A program made the translations under genes and the position numbers. The notes beneath the pieces were generated by a model, which saw only the letters and a list, made by a program, of their open reading frames with translations, was not told the DNA's origin and did not search any database. A DNA stretch of 64,000 nt, taken from the NCBI GenBank assembly GCA_005784505.1, contig VCAZ01000238.1:141001-205000 (forward strand). Direction: 5' to 3'. How positions within the stretch are numbered: the stretch's first letter is position 1; every line of letters begins with the position of its first letter. Positions 23,557 to 36,480 of this stretch are shown here, piece after piece. This DNA comes from Bagarius yarrelli. Taxonomy: Eukaryota; Chordata; Actinopteri; Siluriformes; Sisoridae.

Positions 23557-26500
23557 ATGCAGGCTGAGAAGAAATGGCACATATTGTTGAGTGTAATTCT
23601 TTTGCTCATCACCTCCAGCCGGTGCACCGACAGCAGAGACACGGACAAGCAAATACTGCTGGACCTGCTGCTGCGCAGGATACGGGACGGAGAGCGGGAA
23701 AAGACAAGCATGCCGGAAATATTCACCTACAGCAGGCCTATAGGTGAGCTGGTGATGATGATGAAGATGTGGATGATGACGATGATGATATGTTGAGGAT
23801 GATAATAATAATGACAAGAATGATGAAAACGATGATGACGAAGGAGACGATAATGAGGACAGTGATGATGAGAATAGCAGTAATATTGATTATAAATATA
23901 ATAATAGTAGTGGTGATGATAATAACAATATTAATAAGGAGGAGGAGGACAGTGATGATAAAGAAGCAGAAGAAGATGATGAAGATGGTGGTGATGATGA
24001 TGATAATGATGATGGTGATGTTAATGGTGATGGTGATGGTGATGATGACGATAGTGATTGTAATGTGATGATGATGATGACGATGATGGTAATGAAGATG
24101 ATGAATAAAATGCTGTGATGATGATGATGATGATGAATAAAATGCTGTGATGGTGATGGTGATAGTAATGATGATGATGATGATGATGATGAAGAATAGA
24201 ATGCTGTGATGGTGATGATGGTGATAATGGTGATGGTAGTGATGGTGATTATGATGATGATGATGGTGATGATGGTGATGAAGATGATAAAAATTATGAA
24301 GAATAAAATGCTGTGATGGTGATGTTGATGATGATGACAATGATGATGACGATGATGATGATAATAATGAGGATGATAATGTTGATGGTGATGATGAATA
24401 AGATGACGAAAAATAAAATGCTGCGATGATGGTGATGGTGATAATGATGATGATTACATTGATAATGAAGAATTAAATGCTGTAATGGTGATGATGATGA
24501 TGACAACAATATTAATGATAATAATGATGATGACGGCGATGATGATGATGATGACAATGATGGTGATAATAATGACGATGATGATGACGGCAATGACGAT
24601 GATGAAGACGACGATGATGATGATGACTATGGTGATGATGATGATGATAATGACGATGTAGATTCTGATAGTGTTTGTAAAGTTAATGATGATGTGTAAA
24701 TAAATGATTACTAGCGTGAACTTCACTTCGTTAAATGCATCTGATCCTCACTGAGCGCTTCTCAGTATCACAGCTGGAAACACACCACAACGGCTTCATT
24801 TCAGCTGACGAGTTCTGAACACCGGATGAGTTTACAGTTGGGGTTTAAGAGCAGTTGGAGATTTAAGGTTTATCACTCAGCTTGTAAAATTTCAGTAAAG
24901 GTTAATTAAATTTTTTAACATCTGCACTCGGGGGCGCTTTTTTATTGCCCAATTTCTTGTGCTTTGTAGCATAAAATAATACGAAAATAACTCATAAACC
25001 GACACCTCAGACGAGCTGGACTCGAGTCAGAGCTTTTCCCAGCTAACAAGAAACAGTCCCAGAACTTTCACTAACAGTCTCGAAGAGTTGTCTGGATTTT
25101 AAAGGGGAAAAGTGTTTTTTAAATATCGTTTATGGAATGCTCTTAGAACTATTCTTAATAATTAAAAGCTAAAAAGTCTTTGTGATGTTAAAAAAAAGGT
25201 CTTTAAAAACACTGCTCTTGGAACATCCGTGGCGTTTTTCATAATTATTAAATGATCTCATATTGCTGAGAGAGAAGGTTCTTATGCTATAAAACAACCA
25301 TATAATAACGTTCTACCAACGCTTAGCAAACTGGACTTTTTTTACATTTTCAGAACATTTCGAATCACATTTCCAAAACTAGAACACAACATTTAAAAAA
25401 CGTTCTCAGAACATTTGTTAGCTGGACTGATGATCGAATCTCATGAAGGAAAAGTGTTTGCAGATCTGTCAGTGATGTGACTGAATCCTATCCAGTGTCG
25501 CAGGTAATGTCGCTAATGGTGGCCGATTGCGTGTTTAGTGTCAGAGAGAAACTAAGTTAGGTGGCCATGTGAGCGCTTTGTGTTAATAACCTGCACCGTG
25601 AATTAACCGTCCGTCTCAAATTCATTCATAATACAGACTGAGTAATCGCCACGTCCACAGCAGGCTAAAATTAGCAGCTGCACGAATTTAGGCTCCTGGT
25701 GTTCTGAGAGCTTCTTGCAACAAGATGCTTCAGGTTTGGGTACCCCTGACCATCACAGCCATGCCATGAAATATTCTGGAACATTCTGTTTAGGCTGTCA
25801 TGGCTTCATTACCCAGTAGCACCAAGGTGCCACTGCTGGGCCCACTTTTAAGGCCATTTACTCTCACCTGCTCAAATGTAATGTAAAGTCTCCAGATGCC
25901 AAAAATGTTATATATCTTTAGGAGTTTTGTCAGAACGTTGCTGGAGAAGTTCTTGAACCTCCGAGAGAAGGTTAGTGAAGGAAAACCAATGCTTCAGCAG
26001 TACAATCACATTCTACATGGAGATAGTGAGAGACTGGAGTGCACATACAAGCATAAAACTGCAGAAAGACTCTGATCTTCACTCAATAATCAAACCCAGG
26101 TTTCATTAACTGTTAATGAGACTTAAACACATCTGTAAAAAGTTTTTCAATTAATCCGGCAGTGACTTTTACTGCAGGATTTCCTAATAGCGCCACACCC
26201 TTGGGAGCACCGCAGGGAGAACAGATGGGCTGAGCGATGCACGTTCCATGCTGAAGTGTTTCAGAGGTCCTTCAATGTTCGATTCGCATCAGCGGAGCCA
26301 AGATATTATCCAGAAACCTCCAGACCGAATCGTGTTTTAAAGGAGCATCAAAAAAACTCTGGATTTTGGATGCAGATGTTTCAGATGTTGCTCATGGAAT
26401 TTCATTAAACACAGCTAGTAAATCACAGGCTTTAAGGACTGGACATCATTCCCAGGGCATGACCGTTTGAGATGTAATCAGATAGCTGCTGGAGAAACCG

Positions 26501-29500
26501 GCTAGAGAACAGACATAGGATCCACGTCCAGCATCTTCACGCTATCGAAATCTAAGAATTCTGCTGTCTTCTGGAATGTTGAATATTTCTTGGACCTCCA
26601 AACGAAATCATGAGCTGAGCTCAGATTCTCCCGAAACCGATTCTGCCGTGCATCTGGATTTAAGAAGAACCGGAGATTAGAAGGTTTAGTTGTGGATGAT
26701 ACCTCACATCGTCACATCTCAGCTTAAGATCATGTAGAGAAACAAATGTTGAATTAAAACACACTGCTCACTTTATGATGCGTGCACATGCTCGGCCAAT
26801 CAGGTTGCGGCAGCTTTGCAGATCCACGAGAGATTGAGAGCTTCGGTTAATGATCATGTGATCTGACGGGCTGGTTTGTGAAATTTCCGGTGTGGCATTT
26901 TACAAGAGCTTAAAGTAGCTTTACTTCAGGATGAAAACATGGCCCCCTGTGGATAAATTGCACTTGTTTATACTCAATTTACATTTCTGTGGTATGAGAC
27001 GGTTCCCCTATAAACCCAGGTCATTAATTCATGCTTTTTGCCACATACTGTTTACACACTGTCCTCCAAATAGTCTCCAAATAGTGAAGGATGTGAGAAA
27101 GAATGATGTGAACAGCAGAATAATCAGCTTCCGCTTGGACGCGACGTCTCAGCATCAGCATCAGCATCATGTTGTGGAACTGATTATAGTCCTTTAATCT
27201 GATAGGTATTTTCTCAACTTGTTCTTCAAGACTAAAATCGGGATTTTTCTCCTGTGTGCTGGTGTCCATGTGGATCACTGAGTGTCTTTGACATGTCTTA
27301 TATAAAAAGTAGACACTTAGAGCTTTAGGAATTTCCAGTGTTTTAGGAGGATTTCTGTTTTTATCTCAGATATATATATATTTACTTTATCAAAATATCT
27401 GCCTTTATTTCCACACCATTTTTTGTATCTTCAGATTAAAACAAGTCTGATATTAAACCGATTTCTGCTCTCAGAGATGGTCTTAATGCTCAGACATGTA
27501 AAAAGCAGCTTAAATCTGATCTTTAGACAAAAAAATCTTCATCCAACAAAAAATAAACACACAGCATGACTCGTTTCAGATCAGATACATGATGATTTTG
27601 TCGTGCTAATTGTGTCATCAGGTTCGACGCTCGTGTCGTTTCTTGGTATGAGATGTCACACTGCAGGTGAGAGTCTGAAATCTAAAAATACCCGGATTTT
27701 ATAGGAGAAAAAAAACGATGGATTGAATGACCATCAATCGTCTGTTGGTGAACATGTCAAACTAGCAATCAAAGACGACGGATTTTAGTGCAGGATTATA
27801 AAATTTGTCTCAGATGAACAAATTTAAATCCAGTGGCAGGCGGTGCATTTGGTAGCTGGTCCTTTGGTGTGGATTTGATATACTTCTTAATACCCCCACT
27901 CTCACATCACAATTACAGAAACCTTTAATACTAAACAAACACGCAGTATAACACGGCGTGGAATTACAGACAGAGAGACATTTCACATTTAAAGGCTGTA
28001 AGTCAGTGTTACCGCTCGGCGGCGCTGCTCTGGAACTGGGGAATAAACTCTAGTTTTCTTCAGGGTACCAAACTCTCACCACAATCTACAACTTTACTGA
28101 AAAAAATTGCTTTATAAATGTATTTATAAGTTTGTCTGGGACCAAGTTAATTTCTCCTCCAGCAGCCACTGTGGGAGTAAAAATTCTAACCCAACTGTAT
28201 AAATGTGTGCAGATCGGCTACAGACGGGTTTTGATAGTTGTACTTGGCTGTAACAGTTTTGCTCTTATCAACTAATCAAAGGACAGAAAAATTCTGATGT
28301 TATTGTGGGCCAGCAAGCTGTTCCTGTGAGACAAAGATGAAATCTGATTGGTTAAAGAAACAGTCCCACTGCTAATATAGTGTAAGTTCCACGGGCAGCG
28401 CTATTGATTCTGAAAGTGGATTAGATTAACATGGCAGCACATAGAAACTGAAATCTGATTGGACAAAAATAGAACAGAGATTAAAATTTAGGTTGTAATT
28501 GTAGGTCAGTGATTCTGATCTGTGTTCTGAAGTGTTTAGAACAGCAGAGGAGGACAGACTGACCCGCACTGACCACCACTGATAATATCACACAGTGTAA
28601 GAGTGGATTCTTTATCTTCTCTTCACGCTGCTTCATCTGATGCTTTAAACCCCAACAGATCTCCTAAACGGAGAAGCTGAAGGACTTCATCTCACTTCAT
28701 CAGGATCATCAGGAACGTCTATTACTAATGTTCTGTTCTGCAGGCGGAGATGATCCAATCTCACACAACCATTTCTTAAAAACCTTTTCCTTAATCCTGT
28801 CTTTTGTTTGTGTCCTTGTTAGAGATCGTCCTGAGAGACGTCAGCATTAAAGACCGGTTTATTAAACATTTCGCAGGTAAGAAATTCTGATTTGACATTT
28901 TTTATAGTCATGTGAGGAACATAATAAAACTAAAAGTTTATTAAAGCATTAAATAACCAGCATTGAATTAAATGAAACTAAAATTAGGACTAAAAAAATC
29001 AGCATTAGATAAATATCAGATTCATTTTTTTTGGACATTATCCAAATGTTTTAGTTTCTCTTACAATCCAAACGGTTTTGTATTTAATACATTTATATTA
29101 TTAATGAATTAGAAACTTGTCTGACTTGTAAAATTGGTGTAAAGACATTTGATTATATTATTTCAGCTGTTATCCTTCTCTTTAAGCAGCACCGGTGGAC
29201 TTCCCGTCCGAGTGCAGGCTACATTTCGATCGGATTTACCACAACACCAGGGAATGCACTAAACCAGCCTGTACGTCCACGTCCCACACTTTATTCTTTC
29301 TCACTGTAATTCATTGGACAGCAGACAGATTCAGGATCAGTGCTTATCGCTGATATTTACACTGTTGTGTAACTGAAGTGTTTATTTTTTTCGTGTGTAT
29401 TTTTTTGCAGGGAAGTTTTAGTAGAGAATATTTCACATATAATTTATATTTCTCTTTATAAAATTCCGCCTCCCAGACTTGATCTTCACCCTGTTTCAGG

Positions 29501-31180
29501 AGTTTCCTCCGTGCTTACAACATCCAGGAGCCAAGATCAAGAAGACAGGGTGTATTAGTGAGGGGGAAAAAAAAAACAGGGTGGGGTAGTAAAAAAAAAA
29601 AAAATAATAATAATAATAAAATATATAAAATAATAAAAAAACTGATCTGGAGAGCAGGTTTATATTAATGTGCACCATCAACAGTATGTCCTATATTATG
29701 GTTTCCATAGCAACAAAACATTTACATTCAATTAAACATGTATAATCGCTAATCCTGCCACTTTTTATTAAAGTTAATTCAATCTTTTTGGACATTCATG
29801 TGGACATTAATGGAAGGTGGACGTTTTCTGTCTCTGTACAAAAAACTACTGGAATTTTATAATCCTAGTCCCTTTAGACGTAATAAAACAGACGCTGGTG
29901 AGGAAGAGAGTTTATATGTTTAACGTCAGCAGTGAAGATGCTCCTCAAACCTTCACTGTAACTCGAATAGGATAAAAACTAAACGCGGGGCTGTTCTGGA
30001 AAGCGTAACATCTGCGAATTATTCTAATAGAAAAATATTACCTTTTTTTTTATTTTTAACAAACAGGAAGACGTCCTCCAGAAATGTCCTCACAGTGTGT
30101 AGTTTGGGCGGGTTTTGCTTTTCTGTTGAACAAAAGCAGGAATATTGATGGCTAAAGAGACAAACCCGTCCACTAAACACTGACCAGCGCCAGGTGCCAG
30201 CGCGGCCTGACAGATATTTTTAATCTCATATTTCAGCTGCATTTAATCTTTCGTAATTTTTTGTGCATCCCTATAAAAATTCGCCTTCACACTAGCCTTC
30301 TGCACTCCCCCACCCCTCATAATAACACCACCAACCCCCAGTTTGGAAACCGCTGCTCTAATCTACGGTTGGGATGCAAAACAAATACGTTTAAATTCAT
30401 CGTTAAATCTCCACAATAACACCGAGAGTCACTAAAATCGGACTGATCAGATTCCTAGCCAGAATCTGATCTCTTACAAATGATTCACAAAGCTGCTGCG
30501 ACACACTGTTACTCAGGAATACAGAGAAATCACTTACATTACAGCACTTGGCAGACGTCCTTATCCAAAGCGACTTACATTTAGCTCTTTTATACAACTG
30601 GGGGTTAAGGGCCTTACTCAGGGACCCAGCAGTGGCAATTTGGTGGTACTGGGAATTGAACCCTGATCTTCCAATTAGCAGTCCAACACCTTAAACACTG
30701 GACTACCATTTCCCCTCACGATATGATACATATAGACACATCAGTGGCAGCTTGGTGGAGCTGGGAATCAATCCCACAAGCTTCAGGTTGGTAGTCTGAC
30801 ACCACACAGTGAAATTTTTTTCTTATACTACTCCAGTTTAGGGTAAAAACAGACATAATATGGCACCCCTGGAGAAAAGGAAGGTTAAGGGCCTTGCTCA
30901 GGGGCCCAACACTGGCAGCTCAGTTGTGGGCCTTTAACACTGATCCTCTAGTCAACCCAGAGCTTCAACCATTCCAACTCCCACTACTAATTTATCTGAG
31001 AAAATAAAAAAAGCTCTTCGACATTAACAGGTGTTATTAAGGGAGTTTTTGATGCGTTAAATAAAACGTAATAAATGTAAATAAATTAAAAAGTGCTTGT
31101 TTTTTTTCTCCTCAGTCTATAAACGATGTGCGCGGCTGCTGGTGAGACTGGCGATGAGCCCGCTGTGCGCCGGGCCGTAG
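23557..31180 (+). CDS. alkal2: ALK and LTK ligand (ALKAL2-like), complete
   Basis: Four coding exons, 23557-23743, 28823-28876, 29190-29270 and 31116-31180, join in frame to 128 residues. Residues 1-23 look like a signal peptide (basic MQAEKKWH, then a Leu/Ile/Val-rich core ending SSRC). A variable segment follows with a possible helix (DKQILLDLLLRRIRDG). The C-terminal augmentor domain reads EIVLRDVSIKDRFIKHF, SECRLHFDRIYHNTRECTKP and FYKRCARLLVRLAMSPLC, with the four cysteines and YHNTREC/YKRCARLL motifs that define ALKAL1 and ALKAL2. The family is secreted cytokines that activate ALK and LTK; in fish they act on neural-crest-derived iridophores. The N-terminal helix and EIV..RD favour ALKAL2, while SPLC near the end is more ALKAL1-like, so the paralogue assignment is tentative. 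The human-conserved YYKRC is FYKRC here. The third exon has a tandem NAGNAG acceptor. Confidence 0.88.
23745..24720. repeat. GAT-rich trinucleotide block, copy B, in alkal intron
   Basis: It starts right at the donor of the first coding exon. The part from 24284 matches copy A at 19300-19790, including the non-repeat flank TAAATAAATGATTACTAGCG. Long Met/Asp or His/Ile frames here are artefacts. Confidence 0.92.
24725..28822 (+). other. Remainder of the first alkal coding intron
   Basis: No exon is evident. A SINE fragment on the plus strand is at 25800-25895 (GCCACTGCTGGGCCC). 27840-28060 is a repeat with an inverted relative at 62930-63260. 28320-28610 is a repeat with a direct relative at 52310-52610. 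Short frames (for example 26931-27197) lack any recognisable homology. Confidence 0.5.
28320..28610 (+). repeat. Dispersed repeat, copy 1 (pairs with 52310-52610)
   Basis: It shares long stretches with 52310-52610, for example TGCTAATATAGTGTAAGT and TTAACATGGCAGCACATAGA, and ends with similar text near GGTCAGTGATTCTGA. The second copy lies inside a transposon with inverted ends, so this one is probably a truncated relative. Confidence 0.75.
30537..30990 (-). mobile_element. Cluster of three SINE copies
   Basis: A near full-length copy (30537-30716, tail GCAGACGTCCTTATCCAAAG on the plus strand) is followed by fragments at 30738-30812 and 30885-30990. All read on the minus strand, in alkal coding intron 3. 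Two more lie after the last coding exon at 31690-31806 and 31925-32025. Confidence 0.75.
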
Positions 31181-31489
31181 CGGTGGCGAGAGACCGTAAG
31201 TCTCTGTTAATCTCTATTAAACATGTGAAGAGTTGATGTGAAGTTTCATCATAAGCACCTGTAAGATTTCCTGTCCGAATGTTTTGGTATGTAAAGTGGA
31301 TCCAGACCCGGTTTGGAAATAATATTAGGAATGTGAGCTGGGGTCACATGACATCCTGCGAGTTACTGATGGCAGGTAAAAGTCCTGGATTGATGATTCT
31401 GCCTGGAAGAGGATGAAATAAATTCAGCTGGATTGTCTGTTCGCTCTTTTGCAATGCTGCATGTGTGTAAGCGTGACTCACTGCGCTGA

Positions 31490-31521
<32 letters not shown>

Positions 31522-34500
31522 GTCTGTATTCAAGGTCAGTGATCTAGTGATGTTCTTTTCATCATAAGAGTCTAATTTAGAGATTCAAGTAAAACTGAAA
31601 GAAATACTCTAGAATAAAAGTCTTTATTTGTTTCTCAGACATCTATTTTATAAAATTGGGAAGAAACCGGTACATTTATTTCATTTATTTATCGAACTGG
31701 GCAGTTAAGTGTTTGGGGCCTTGCTCAGGGGCCCGGCGGTGGCATCTTGGTACTGCTAGGGATTAACCCTGAGGTTTTCCGATCAGTAGTTTAACACCTT
31801 AACCACCTTCATGACAATTCGTTTTTGGATGTAAACATGTGTGTATAGAACATCTATAATCACACACTCCGCTGTCTTCTCTTTAGTTACCCCAGCTGAG
31901 GAAGTTTTGTTCAGGGCAGAGGGTCAGCCATGAAAGGTTGAGGGCCTTGCTCAAGGGCCCGAAGGTGGCAGTTTGGCCATGCCGTGGCTTGAAACCTGAT
32001 CTACTGATCAAGAACACTACCTGTTAGTGAACTAGTCCTGTTCTACCAGTTTACTGTTTAGTTAATTAAAGTTTACAGTAAGTTTGCTGAAAGTTCAAGT
32101 ATAACAATATCAGTTTCTATTTCACGTCAGTATCATTGTATTTATTACATCTTTAATCAGTTCATAAAAAATAAACAAATAAGTAAACTTCTTATGTTGT
32201 ATTTTAATGTAAGTAAAAGAACATTAAACTTTCAATCGATTTCCTTCTGCCTATAAAAGAGCAAACATTCAGATGCAGAAAGTTCACATGAACCCGTTTC
32301 GGTGTGTTATCCTGTGCCTACGCTGGGTTTTACACAATAATGTTGAAGTTTATTACAGACAGAAATTCTACTGATACTAAATTCTACAATGAAGTTTTAG
32401 TGCCACATTAAAAAATTTTAAGAGAGTTGAAATTACGAGAATAAAGTAGACCGTACAAGAATAAACTCGAAATTACGAGAATAAAGTAGACCGTACAAGA
32501 ATAAACTTGAAATTACGAGAATAAAGTAGACCGTACAAGAATAAACTTGAAATTACGAGAATAAAGTAGACCTTACAAGAATAAACTCGAAATTACGAGA
32601 ATAAAGTAGACCGTACAAGAAGTACAAGAATAAACTACAAGAATAAACTTGAAATTACGAGAATAAAGTAGACCGTACAAGAATAAACTCGAAATTACGA
32701 GAATAAAGTAGACCGTACAAGAATAAACTTGAAATTACGAGAATAAAGTAGACCGTACAAGAATAAACTTGAAATTACGAGAATAAAGTAGAATAACTAA
32801 ATTACGAATAAAGACCATACAAGAATAAACTCGAAATTAGGAGAATAAAGTAGACCGTACAAAAATAAACTCAAAATTACGAGAATAAAGTAGACCTTAC
32901 AAGAATAAACTCGAAATTACGAGAATAAAGTAGACAGTACAAGAATAAACTTGAAATTACGAGAATAAAGTAGACCGTACAAGAATAAACTTGAAATTAC
33001 GAGAATAAAGTAGACCGTACAAGAATAAACTTGAAATTACGAGAATAAAGTAATCGAGAAAATTACCGTAAAAGAATAAACTCGAAATTACGAGAATAAA
33101 GTAGACAGTACAAGAATAAACTCGAAATTACGAGAATAAAGTAGACCGTACAAGAATAAACTCGAAATTACGAGAATAAAGTAGACCGTACAAGAATAAA
33201 CTCGAAATTACGAGAATTAAAGTAGATCGTACAAGAATAAACTCGAACTCGAAATACGAGAATAAAAGTAGACCGTACAAGAATAAAACTCGAAATTACG
33301 AGAATAAAATAGACCGTACAAGAATAAACTCGAAATTAGGAGAATTAAGTCAAAATTACGAAAATAAAGGGACGGCTTTAATCTTATAATTTCGTCTTTT
33401 TTAAAAAATATTATGACTGTAATTTTGTAATTTCAACTTTATTCTCTAAATATTACAACCTTAATGTAATTTTGACTTTATTTACAAAATATTACTACTT
33501 TAATTTTGTAATTTGACTTTATTCTTAAATTATTACAAGTTTAATCTTTTAATTTTAACTTGATTCTGGAAGTATATTTACTATAATCTTGAATCTCTTC
33601 TTTATGAACTTTTTCAGAATGATACAGTATGAAAAACAAATTTAACCAGGCATTAAATTATCCATAAACCACTAAAATCAGTAAAAATTGGAATCAGTGA
33701 TGGACGAGTGAAGACGAATGCTGAGCCGTAAAAGCATGAAGAAGGAGGTTTCATTAGGAAATGAGGTGTGAACCAGTCATCTGGAGTTATTGTTCCTCTG
33801 ACGTTTCAGTGAAGCTGAGCGAAAGGTTCAATTGGCCGGTGATGTAATGAGTCAGTAATTATCTGTGATTATCTGTAAAGTGTCTCAGGGGCTTTATGAC
33901 ACACTAAAGGGGTCAAAATTGAACGTTCACCTAAATCGTTTTGGAGAAGGAACTTCATCAGAACTGCTGGTTTTGTGTTTTCTTTCGGTGAAATGAACAG
34001 AACTATTGCACGTCACCCTTTGGTGGTGGGGAGAGGAGTGATGGATAAGCAGGTGGTGTAACATGTGACTTCAGTCAGGGTCGTACACACATTCCTGTTA
34101 CAGCTAACGTAGCTCTATGCTAATAATATGCTTATTATGTACTACTGACTTTATATAGCGCTTGGAGTCTTGATACTGCTTTAGTGAAGCTGTTCCACCA
34201 CCGAATATAGGATATAAAATTATACGAAATTATATATATATATTTTATGCATAAACGTATTTTTATGTTTAATGAACTAAATTTTTTAATTTAGGGTTTG
34301 TGTTTCTTTTTGTTTATTTTTCAGATGAGAGGAAACGGAGCTGTGAGGAATTTGGAGTGAATTTCTTTTCCGAGGAAGTGCCTTTCAGTCACATAGTTAC
34401 AAATCCATTATTAAAATACTGTAACTGTTTATTTTTTTATCATTAAATCATTTGCATACATTAAAAAATCAACAAAATACCGTTGGCTTTGACTTAAACA

Positions 34501-34800
34501 TTGTATTTAACATGGCAGTCGTTTATTTATTAAATGAAATGATGTGTAAATATTTTGTCCTGATCATCAGATAATATATTTCTAATTGATTGTTTTGTGC
34601 CCCGGAGTTGGTTCAGTAGATATTTTTCTTTATTCTTTACGTCCTGTATGATTTTGTGCCTCTTCCTTTGTCGGAGTTGCTGACGATTCTGTGTGTGCGG
34701 TGATGTTTAATGTGGCACTTTGAGAAATGAGTTTCAACGCTTTAAAATAGAGAAATGAAAAAAAGAAGCACTGATGTTTTAAAAAATAAAAAAAGATTCA
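31181..34800 (+). other. Spliced 3' UTR of the alkal gene
   Basis: Fifteen bases after the stop codon there is a strong donor (GACC then GTAAGTC, donor 31196). A consensus acceptor (TTTATTTTTCAG, ending 34324) follows 3.1 kb later. The stretch from 34325 contains ATTAAA near 34410 and 34441 and AATAAA near 34785 as candidate poly(A) signals. The intron holds SINEs and the minisatellite at 32420-33365. Inferred from splice signals only. Confidence 0.4.
32420..33365. repeat. 40-bp minisatellite (GAATAAACTCGAAATTACGA...)n
   Basis: About 23 copies of a 40-base unit, with variants (CTTGAAATT, CAGTAC, CCTTAC). Most units contain the short dyad CTCG-N6-CGAG. Some units are truncated or fused. It is continuous with no unique spacers. 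Confidence 0.95.
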
Positions 34801-34827
34801 AGCACAAGAGAGTCGTGAGATTATTGT

Positions 34828-34834
34828 ACATGGA

Positions 34835-34874
<40 letters not shown>

Positions 34875-35030
34875 AGAAAGAAGAAAGAAGAAAGAAAAGA
34901 AAGAAAAAGAAATATAGTGAACAAATAAGAGAGATATAGAGAAAGAGAGAGAGAGAGAAAGAAAGAAAGAAAAAAGAAAGAGAGAAAGAGAGTGAGTGAA
35001 AGTAAGAGAGTGAGAGAAAGAGTGAGTGGG
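34828..35030. repeat. (GAAA)n microsatellite and GA-rich tract
   Basis: A pure GAAA run shifts into AGA-rich imperfect repeat. Phe/Ser/Leu-rich minus-strand frames are artefacts. Confidence 0.9.
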
Positions 35031-35249
35031 AGAGTATTAATATTTCAGTATTATAACATATCATATTTGCAGGATTGACATATAAGTAGAAAAAACCCTT
35101 CATTCCTGGTCAGCAGTCTTACACTGATTTTTTAACGAGTGTCTGTAAATTATGGCTTCACTTCTGATTGCAAATTGAATCTTAACACGAGTTGTAAGCA
35201 GCAAAGAAATACACCATGACACCATAAGACCCCTGAGTTTCTAACTCTT

Positions 35250-35435
35250 ATCCTATCCCCAACCCTAACCTAACCCCAACCTTATCCCCAACCCTAACCT
35301 TAATTCTATCCCTAACCCTAACTTTAACCCTAACCCTAACCTTATCCCCAGCCCTTACCCTAACCTTAATCCTATCCCTAACCCTAACTCTAACCCCAAC
35401 TTTAATCCTTATCCGAACCCTAACCCGAACCCTTA
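35250..35435. repeat. Interstitial telomere-like array, degenerate (CCCTAA)n
   Basis: Repeated CCCTAACCCTAAC segments alternate with variants CCCCAACC, CCTTATCCC and CCTTAATCC over about 185 bases. The vertebrate telomere unit is TTAGGG, here in CCCTAA orientation on the plus strand. Confidence 0.85.
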
Positions 35436-35639
35436 TTCTGTATTTTTATGTTTTTATTTATTCTTGGCCCACAAATCAAATGTATCTGTAAATATAAAAA
35501 GAGCAAAACACACTTTTTGGTTGGGGTTCATGTGAGCTGTATGTCTCTATATGTCTGTTAGTATCAATGGCTTAGTAAACGATTCTCTACCGAAGGTCTC
35601 CTATTCTTTAGGCAGCTTATATAAGGACCTCCAGCTTTC

Positions 35640-36480
35640 ATTTGGTGTATGATGCAGACCAAAAAAAATCAGTCCACCTCAATATTTTCATCATTTTCAA
35701 TAACTAACTTTGGAGAATTTTTACACAAAACAGGTAGAACTCTGTCTTTCCCAGCTTCTCGAAAGAACCAAGGTGTAATGTTTGAAATGAGACGAGACTC
35801 TGGACTGTATATTCCTCAGAGTGTCAAGAGATGGGAAAATCTACTCACACTCATCAGCCTATTGATTAACCAAATTGAAATTATCTGCTACATCTCTCAG
35901 TGACAGTGGTATTGAGTAATAGATCTTGTTGCACATGTTATTTCTTTATATTTACTATTTGCGGTTCTTCTGGTAATGGGAAACCCCGATTTTTAAGAAA
36001 TGACCTGATTCTGTGCATCCTTGCGCTGTTAAGCACAGACTGGCAGAATTTAGCAACCAAACACTCAAAAAGCTGTTATAAAAGAATGGATTATCAAAGA
36101 GTCACATGCCTGCTAGAACACTGGGATCCCTTGTTACTTTAAGTAGCTTCCAGGCCTGTAAAACAGAATCTCTAGAAAGATGACGAGCCTAAAAGTTCTA
36201 TTTCTTCATCTTTTAACAGCACTTTATTCCAGTTCCATATACACACTTTTGTGTGATTTTTAGTTGTTATGCATGAAGATGAGTCAATTAGCCCCTGCCC
36301 CCTTCATGTAGCGGAGGATGAACTGCTACAGCTTTGACCCAATGGTGTCCTGACCTTCTGTAAGCTCAGTGCGATTGGTGGATATAAAACTACAAACTTA
36401 TGCCATAACATAGAAGTAACTGTAATGGGTGACTCGTGACGCCCAGATTAATGTACGGCTGTCAACACCAGTTTTAATAC
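35640..36480. other. Unassigned DNA with two adjacent short frames
   Basis: Plus-strand frames at 35649-35903 and 35900-36142 overlap by a few bases and have ordinary amino-acid composition, but show no family match I recognise and no splice or promoter context. They lie next to a LINE ORF1 fragment and may belong to transposon debris. Confidence 0.25.

Noticed and set aside
23738..24340. 200-codon His/Ile-rich frame and Met/Asp-rich frames
   Set aside because: Translated GAT trinucleotide repeat.
26931..27278. Two opposing short frames in the alkal intron
   Set aside because: Overlap each other on opposite strands, no homology, no splice signals.
32420..33365. CRISPR-like array (regular units with short dyads)
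   Set aside because: No unique spacers, units are contiguous, host is a vertebrate; it is a minisatellite.
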